From the NCBI GenBank assembly GCA_910585805.1, contig CAJUFB010000076.1, forward strand, positions 1 to 17,160: a stretch of DNA of 17,160 nt, in the 5' to 3' direction. Source of the DNA: an uncultured Acetatifactor sp. (lineage in GTDB: Bacteria; Bacillota; Clostridia; Lachnospirales; Lachnospiraceae). This document shows, in pieces, positions 13,722 through 17,160 of this stretch. The translations under genes and the position numbers were made by a program. Within the stretch, counting starts at the first letter, position 1; every line of letters starts with the position of its first letter. The notes beneath the pieces are model-generated. The model saw only the letters and a program-made list of their open reading frames with translations. It had not been told where the DNA came from and did not search any database.

Positions 13722-14982
13722 CAAGGAGAGAAGAGAAATGCAGCAAAACAGTGAGGGAAAGAATACCGATGGGGAAAAGGAGAAGGTATGGAAGAAGTAT
13801 CAGCATCTGATTGTGCCGGGCTTCCTGATTCTGGCGCTGGCGATATCCTTTTTCTTTATCCTGTTCCGGTTCGACTATCTGTGCGGCAGGGTCAGCCATC
13901 TGCAGACCATTCTGCAGCCGTTTATCTTAGGGGGCGTAATGGCGTATATGCTGCGGATGCCCTGTGACTTTTTTGAGATCAGACTGAAAAAACACCTGCC
14001 CGGAAGGCTGCGCAGGCATGCGGCATCTCTGGCTATATTGCTGAGCCTGCTGGGCGCATTTCTGATTCTGTATCTGTTAATCAGCATGGTGGTGCCTCAG
14101 ATGGCTGCCAGCATTACTTCCATTGTGGCTCAGCTTCCGGGCGCGGCGGCAAAAGCCGAGAAATGGCTGGAGGAAAGCCTGGCGGATAATTCCGTGATGG
14201 AAAATTATATCCAGACCGCCATAGATGCGGTGAATCAGAGAGTGCAGACCTGGGCGCAGAGCGACCTGCTTCCCATGCTGCTGACCATGGTGGACGGATT
14301 TGCGGGTACGGTATCCACGGTGGTGGGCATCCTTATGAATCTGTTTATCAGTATGGTGGTCTGTATTTACACGCTGGGTTCCAGGAAGCAGTTTGCCAGA
14401 CAGGCCAGGGCGGTGCTGTACAGTGTATGCAGGCCCAGGTGGGCGGATTACATATTGGATGAGGTAAAGTTTGCGGATAAGATGTTTGTGGGATTTTTCA
14501 GCGGGAAGATACTGGACAGCGCGATTATCGGCGTGATATGCTATGTTGTTTCGCTGGTTCTCGGATTCCCTAATGCCATGCTGGTCAGTGTTATCGTGGG
14601 TGTGACCAATATCATTCCGTACTTTGGGCCGTATATCGGGGCGATTCCATCCGCGCTTCTGATTTTGATTGTGGACCCGGTAAAATGTGTGTGGTTTCTT
14701 GTCTTTATTATCTTGCTGCAGCAGTTCGACGGCAATATCCTGGGCCCCAGACTGCTGGCAAACAGTACGGGCCTGTCCGGTTTCTGGGTGCTGTTTTCGG
14801 TTACAGTGTTCAGCGGGCTGTTCGGGTTTGTGGGGATTCTGGTAGGAGTGCCGGTGTTTGCGGTGATTTATGACCTGATTCGTAAACTGGTGGTGCTGGG
14901 GCTGAAGCGGAACGGGAAGCTGGAGATTCTGCGCGGAGAGAGTGCCGGGACGGAAACGGAGAGGAGCGGAAGAAAAAAATAA
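13714..14982 (+). CDS. AI-2E family (PerM/UPF0118) membrane protein
   Basis: A 422-residue integral membrane protein of the AI-2E transporter family. About eight hydrophobic segments are visible: roughly 31-53, 65-80, 103-127, 199-221, 266-285, 288-320, 325-338 and 356-389. A soluble loop (about 128-198) separates the third and fourth, as is usual for the family. Family motifs include TNIIPYFGPYIGAIPS (298-313) and QQFDGNILGPRLL (336-348). Members have been tied to autoinducer-2 export or Na+/H+ antiport, and the name says little about the real substrate. The ATG at 13714 overlaps the AraC stop and has AGGGAGA upstream. M9 at 13738, with AAGGAG about 9 bases before it, is an equally good start. 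Co-transcription with AraC is likely, yet a functional tie to GH88 is not shown. The C-terminal tail is charged and short. Confidence 0.85.
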   Translation: MCDKERREMQQNSEGKNTDGEKEKVWKKYQHLIVPGFLILALAISFFFILFRFDYLCGRVSHLQTILQPFILGGVMAYMLRMPCDFFEIRLKKHLPGRLRRHAASLAILLSLLGAFLILYLLISMVVPQMAASITSIVAQLPGAAAKAEKWLEESLADNSVMENYIQTAIDAVNQRVQTWAQSDLLPMLLTMVDGFAGTVSTVVGILMNLFISMVVCIYTLGSRKQFARQARAVLYSVCRPRWADYILDEVKFADKMFVGFFSGKILDSAIIGVICYVVSLVLGFPNAMLVSVIVGVTNIIPYFGPYIGAIPSALLILIVDPVKCVWFLVFIILLQQFDGNILGPRLLANSTGLSGFWVLFSVTVFSGLFGFVGILVGVPVFAVIYDLIRKLVVLGLKRNGKLEILRGESAGTETERSGRKK

Positions 14983-14990
14983 AATTTATG

Positions 14991-15018
14991 TTGATTTTTC
15001 TTTGAAATATGGTATACT
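14991..15018 (+). promoter_or_regulatory. Promoter of tRNA-Ala
   Basis: TTGATT (14991-14996), a 16-base spacer and TATACT (15013-15018), with TGG before the -10 box, lie 8 bases upstream of the tRNA 5' end. No terminator separates the preceding membrane-protein gene, so read-through may also reach the tRNA. Confidence 0.55.
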
Positions 15019-15026
15019 AGAGGCAT

Positions 15027-15099
15027 GGGGCATTAGCGCAGTTGGGAGCGTGCCACACTGGCAGTGTGGAGGTCACGGGTTCGAATCCCGTATGCTCCA
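15027..15099 (+). tRNA. tRNA-Ala (anticodon GGC)
   Basis: The cloverleaf is complete. Acceptor stem GGGGCAT pairs with ATGCTCC and includes the G3-U70 wobble pair that marks alanine tRNAs. The anticodon stem CCACA/TGTGG encloses loop CTGGCAG with anticodon GGC (15060-15062). The T-arm is ACGGG-TTCGAAT-CCCGT and the discriminator is A. The 3' CCA is not encoded. Confidence 0.97.
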
Positions 15100-15110
15100 T
15101 GCTTTAATGG

Positions 15111-15160
15111 AAGCCGCAAACCGGAGATTTTATAGTAAAATCAAGGGGTAGCGGCTTTTC
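15111..15160 (+). terminator. Terminator after tRNA-Ala
   Basis: AAGCCGC (15111-15117) pairs with GCGGCTT (15151-15157), followed by TT then C. Inside is a second perfect hairpin, GATTTTA (15126-15132) with TAAAATC (15136-15142) around a 3-base loop. The short T-run makes it a rightward terminator; in the other direction there is no T-run, so it would not stop the convergent gene. Confidence 0.6.
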
Positions 15161-15196
15161 GCATGTGTAAATTTTTATGCTGCATATCAGATAAAG

Positions 15197-16186
15197 TTAA
15201 TGGAGAGCAGGGCAGTTTTCCTTAGCCAGGGCAACCAGGAGCAGATTTCTGATATAATCTGTCTGGAGGTGTTCGGCTTCCGGCAGGCTTTTTTTGTTGA
15301 TAAAGCCGCCGCCCATGGAGGCGTGCCCGCCGCCGTTTCCGATATCTTTCAGGGCTGTATGCAGCAGGTTTCCGGCATGAATGGCCGGATTTTCTGAACG
15401 GACGGAAAGCTTTACACCGTCTTTCCGGAAGGAATATACGACGGCCACTTCTATCTCGGCCAGGGAAAGCATGAAATCCGAAATGGTTGCCACCAGGGCA
15501 TCCGGGCATGAAAAAGGGATGTAGGAAAATCCGACTTTATCATAAAGCTTGATGTTTTTGATAGCTGCGCCGCACGCTTTCAAATCAGTAAATTCCAGAT
15601 TGTTTCTTTCCAGGCAGGTCAGCTTCTCCTGGTCGCAGAACGGAAACAGGTAGCCGAACATTTTGATATCGAGTTCCGTCACGCCCCTTGTAAACTGCAG
15701 GGTATCCATTTTGATTCCGTAGAGCAGCGCTGTAGCCGTATCACTGTCCGGAGTGTTCTCTGACAGGGCATAGTATTCCGCAATCAATGTTGCGCAGGCT
15801 CCGGTGATGCGTATATCCTGATACTGGTAATCAACCGGGACAAAGGTGGGATGGTGGTCAATACAGGCAAATTCGTCTCCGGTCAGATTGGTAGCGTTTC
15901 CACCATATTTCTGTGTGTCCACACAGATGATCTTGTCCGTCTCATGCATGTATTTCATCAGGTTTTCATAAGGCGACATCCGGATATGGCAGGCATCCAG
16001 CAGCTTGGAGGCACTCAGCTGGTCAATACGGCCGTCATAGCAGAGTTCCGCTTCTATACCGTAAATGCGGAGCAGCTGCTGAAGACCGTATGCGGAAGCG
16101 ATAGCATCCGGGTCCGGAAAATTGTGGGTCTGGATATAGACAGGGTGTCCCTGGCAAAGTTTTGCAAGCTTTTTTATATCGTGCAT
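15197..16186 (-). CDS. DHH/DHHA1 family phosphoesterase (NrnA-like)
   Basis: A 329-residue cytoplasmic metal-dependent phosphoesterase. Residues from the chosen start: H21 and the D25/D27 pair in THNFPDPDAIAS, D90 in CVDT, the DHH triplet at 110-112 (IDHHPTF), D161 in GIKMDT, and the DHHA1 signature GNGGGHASMGGGF at 283-295. This set is that of the NrnA/pAp-phosphatase and related bifunctional oligoribonuclease families, which degrade short RNA oligos, pAp or linear cyclic-dinucleotide products. The opening motif HNFPDPDA differs from the usual HxxPDxDA/HNxDxDA forms only slightly. The open frame reaches 16243, but that ATG has no ribosome binding site and lies upstream of the promoter -10 box. 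The ATG at 16186 has AGGAGA about 9 bases before it and is preferred. It is a single-gene unit with its own promoter. Exact substrate is not decided by the sequence. Confidence 0.85.
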   Translation of the reverse strand: MHDIKKLAKLCQGHPVYIQTHNFPDPDAIASAYGLQQLLRIYGIEAELCYDGRIDQLSASKLLDACHIRMSPYENLMKYMHETDKIICVDTQKYGGNATNLTGDEFACIDHHPTFVPVDYQYQDIRITGACATLIAEYYALSENTPDSDTATALLYGIKMDTLQFTRGVTELDIKMFGYLFPFCDQEKLTCLERNNLEFTDLKACGAAIKNIKLYDKVGFSYIPFSCPDALVATISDFMLSLAEIEVAVVYSFRKDGVKLSVRSENPAIHAGNLLHTALKDIGNGGGHASMGGGFINKKSLPEAEHLQTDYIRNLLLVALAKENCPALH

Positions 16187-16233
16187 CGTTAGTTTCTCCT
16201 CTGATGTAATTGTCTGATTTTGCGGCTGTATGT

Positions 16234-16262
16234 ATTTTAACATTTTTATTGGTATTTGCCAA
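16234..16262 (-). promoter_or_regulatory. Promoter of the DHH phosphoesterase, with operator-like palindrome
   Basis: On the minus strand, TTGGCA (16262-16257), a 17-base spacer and TAAAAT (16239-16234) form a good sigma-A promoter, with transcription expected near 16227. TATTGG (16247-16252) and CCAATA (16259-16264) form a perfect inverted repeat across the -35 box and could bind a repressor. Confidence 0.65.
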
Positions 16263-16290
16263 TATGCAAAGAATTCAGGAAAAGCAGAAG

Positions 16291-16317
16291 CCAGTATAAT
16301 CTAGTATAATCCAGTAA
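16291..16317. repeat. Short tandem repeat of a TATAAT-containing unit
   Basis: The unit C(C/T)AGTATAAT is repeated at 16291-16300 and 16301-16310, followed by a partial third copy CCAGTAA (16311-16317). It sits in the gap between the phosphoesterase promoter and the rtcB remnant. TATAAT is a -10 hexamer, but no fitting -35 box was found. The rest of 16265-16370 shows no recognisable feature. Confidence 0.5.
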
Positions 16318-16370
16318 AGCCGCAATCATTTTGCGTTCAGGCATGTTGCCAATTCTGAATTTCTGTGTAC

Positions 16371-16487
16371 AGAGAAATCCTGAAAGGAATGAAATGGAAG
16401 GAAATCACAGAACAGATTAAGGATACTGTCCAAGTAACGGATGTTTTGAAGCCTGTCTATAATTATAAAGCAGGGAGCAGGAAGTGA
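16371..16487 (+). pseudogene. rtcB: C-terminal remnant of an RtcB-type RNA ligase
   Basis: The frame ending at TGA 16485-16487 encodes about 38 residues resembling the tail of RtcB RNA ligases: a KGM..EI segment, a helix with IKDTVQVTDVLKPVYNYKAG, then stop. In the RtcB type that travels with release factor H, the protein ends with a (Y)KxMxEI..I..TV.V..V.(K/R)PVYN(F/Y)KAG pattern. Upstream the frame hits a stop at about 16353 and no further RtcB sequence or catalytic His/Cys residues are seen, so over 300 residues are gone. The downstream release-factor frame begins 12 bases after this stop with its Shine-Dalgarno in between, which is the normal rtcB-prfH operon layout. Recognition is from memory of the family and should be confirmed by alignment. 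Confidence 0.65.
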
Positions 16488-16499
16488 GGAGGGTGCATT

Positions 16500-17096
16500 A
16501 TGATAGTCCAGATCAGCGCAGGTCAGGGGCCTTCCGAATGCCAGCTGGCCGTTGCAAAGTTATTCGAGGCTCTGAAAGGGGAATATGGAGACCTGGAAAT
16601 CATATCGGAAACCAAAGGCTATGAGAAGGGCTGCCTCGATTCCGTCCGTTTTCGGACCGGACACGACCTGAGTAGCCTTGAAGGAACGGTACTGTGGATT
16701 TGCAAAAGCCTGTTCCGTAAGAAGCATAAGAGGAAAAACTGGTATGTAGATGTGAGCGTTATTTCGAATGCAGATGAGATTACGTCCGATGGGAAATACC
16801 GGATTGAAAAGTTCCACTTCGGAGGCAGGGGCGGCCAGAATGTGAATAAAGTAGAAACCGGAGTAAGGATCATTCATCTCCCTACGGGGCTGGTAACTCA
16901 GTCAACGGAGGAGAGAAGCCAGTTCCGGAATAAGCAGAGGGCTGCAATTTTGCCTGAAAAAATGCAGGTAGCCGGACTTGAACCGGCACGGGGTCGCCCC
17001 CGAGAGATTTTAAGTCTCTTGTGTCTGCCTATTCCACCATACCTGCATATCGTATATAAGTTATCGTTTCCTCATATGCTTACAACGCCGCAATGA
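16500..17096 (+). pseudogene. prfH: Peptide chain release factor H, C-terminally truncated
   Basis: A release-factor-like protein of the PrfH family, which rescues ribosomes damaged at the decoding centre and is usually paired with the RtcB ligase. Residues 1-152 match the family: the opening QISAGQGPSECQLAVAKLFEAL, the segment KRKNWYVDVSVI (77-88), the catalytic GGQ in FGGRGGQNVNKVET (107-120), and HLPTGLVTQSTEERS (126-140). After about residue 150 the basic helical tail expected of PrfH is absent. From residue 155 to about 182 the frame is simply the antisense of the tRNA-Leu gene at 16963-17046. The open frame of 198 codons therefore looks full length by accident. The start has AGGAGGG (16487-16493) 6 bases upstream. 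The GGQ core is intact, so a shortened protein could be made, but function is doubtful without the tail. Confidence 0.75.
16963..17046 (-). tRNA. tRNA-Leu (anticodon TAA)
   Basis: Read on the minus strand, acceptor GCAGGTA (17046-17040) pairs with TACCTGC. The anticodon loop CTTAAAA lies between AGAGA and TCTCT and gives anticodon TAA. A long variable arm (CGGGG-GCGA-CCCCG) marks a class II tRNA, and the T-arm is GCCGG-TTCAAGT-CCGGC. The discriminator is A and CCA is not encoded. Six T residues follow directly downstream (16962-16957 on the minus strand), probably ending transcription. Length is 84. Confidence 0.97.
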
Positions 17097-17105
17097 GAAA
17101 AGAAC

Positions 17106-17160
17106 TGGATGGAGGTGGATTCGAACCACCGAAGCAATTTGCAGCAGATTTACAGTCTGT
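17106..17160 (-). tRNA. tRNA-Tyr (anticodon GTA), partial
   Basis: The 3' part of a class II tRNA lies at the window edge. It shows anticodon loop CTGTAAA with anticodon GTA (17153-17151), stem CAGA/TCTG, a variable arm with GCAA/TTGC, T-arm GGTGG-TTCGAAT-CCACC, then TCCATCC and discriminator A, with no encoded CCA. The 5' acceptor and D-arm are beyond the window. The base of the anticodon stem is an A-C mismatch at the last visible base. It lies upstream of tRNA-Leu in the same leftward array, with a 59-base spacer that holds nothing else. Confidence 0.93.

Noticed and set aside
1..17160. CRISPR arrays, insertion sequences and phage genes
   Set aside because: No regularly spaced identical repeats, transposase or integrase signature was seen. 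The tRNA-flanked prfH truncation hints at past recombination but no integrase or attachment duplication is visible.

Overview
The window looks like a chromosomal segment from an anaerobic Gram-positive gut bacterium, most likely Lachnospiraceae (Clostridia). The reasons are strong GGAGG-type ribosome binding sites, sigma-A promoters of the TTGACA/TATAAT kind (several with an extended TGn -10), a lipoprotein with a Gram-positive lipobox, and very large hybrid histidine kinases of the kind common in that family. Base composition is moderate and fairly even. The assignment rests on protein character, not on a search.

Layout, left to right. (1) 1-54, minus strand: the first 18 codons of a probable LytTR/AgrA-type response regulator. 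(2) 412-1218: an esterase of the EstA/FrmB alpha/beta-hydrolase type with its own promoter. (3) 1379-10978: a co-directional block that reads as one sensory system. It holds a lipoprotein solute-binding protein with no permease genes beside it, a 1352-residue membrane hybrid kinase (dCACHE-HAMP-PAS-degenerate GGDEF-GAF-HisKA-HATPase-REC), a second, cytoplasmic hybrid kinase with one dead and one intact receiver, and a 611-residue protein ending in a divergent HD-GYP-like domain. (4) 10979-11283: a convergent gap filled with nested palindromes. (5) 11284-12423, minus strand: a GH88 unsaturated glucuronyl hydrolase, divergent from an AraC-family regulator (12924-13721). The AraC stop overlaps the start of an AI-2E/PerM-family membrane protein (to 14982). 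The divergent region carries a perfect consensus promoter and several inverted repeats. (6) 15027-15099: tRNA-Ala(GGC) with promoter and terminator. (7) 15197-16186, minus strand: a DHH/DHHA1 phosphoesterase. (8) 16371-16960: remains of an rtcB-prfH RNA-repair/ribosome-rescue operon, with only the tail of rtcB and a prfH that loses its C-terminus at a leftward tRNA pair, tRNA-Leu(TAA) and tRNA-Tyr(GTA, cut by the window edge).

How the genes may work together (inference): the solute-binding lipoprotein probably presents a ligand to the dCACHE kinase instead of feeding a transporter. Phosphoryl groups may then pass through the two hybrid proteins, and the HD-GYP-like protein is the best candidate output, since no DNA-binding response regulator is encoded in the block. 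The AraC protein probably controls the divergent GH88 gene. The esterase and GH88 suggest use of acylated, uronate-containing glycans, but nothing in the sequence ties either to the sensory block.
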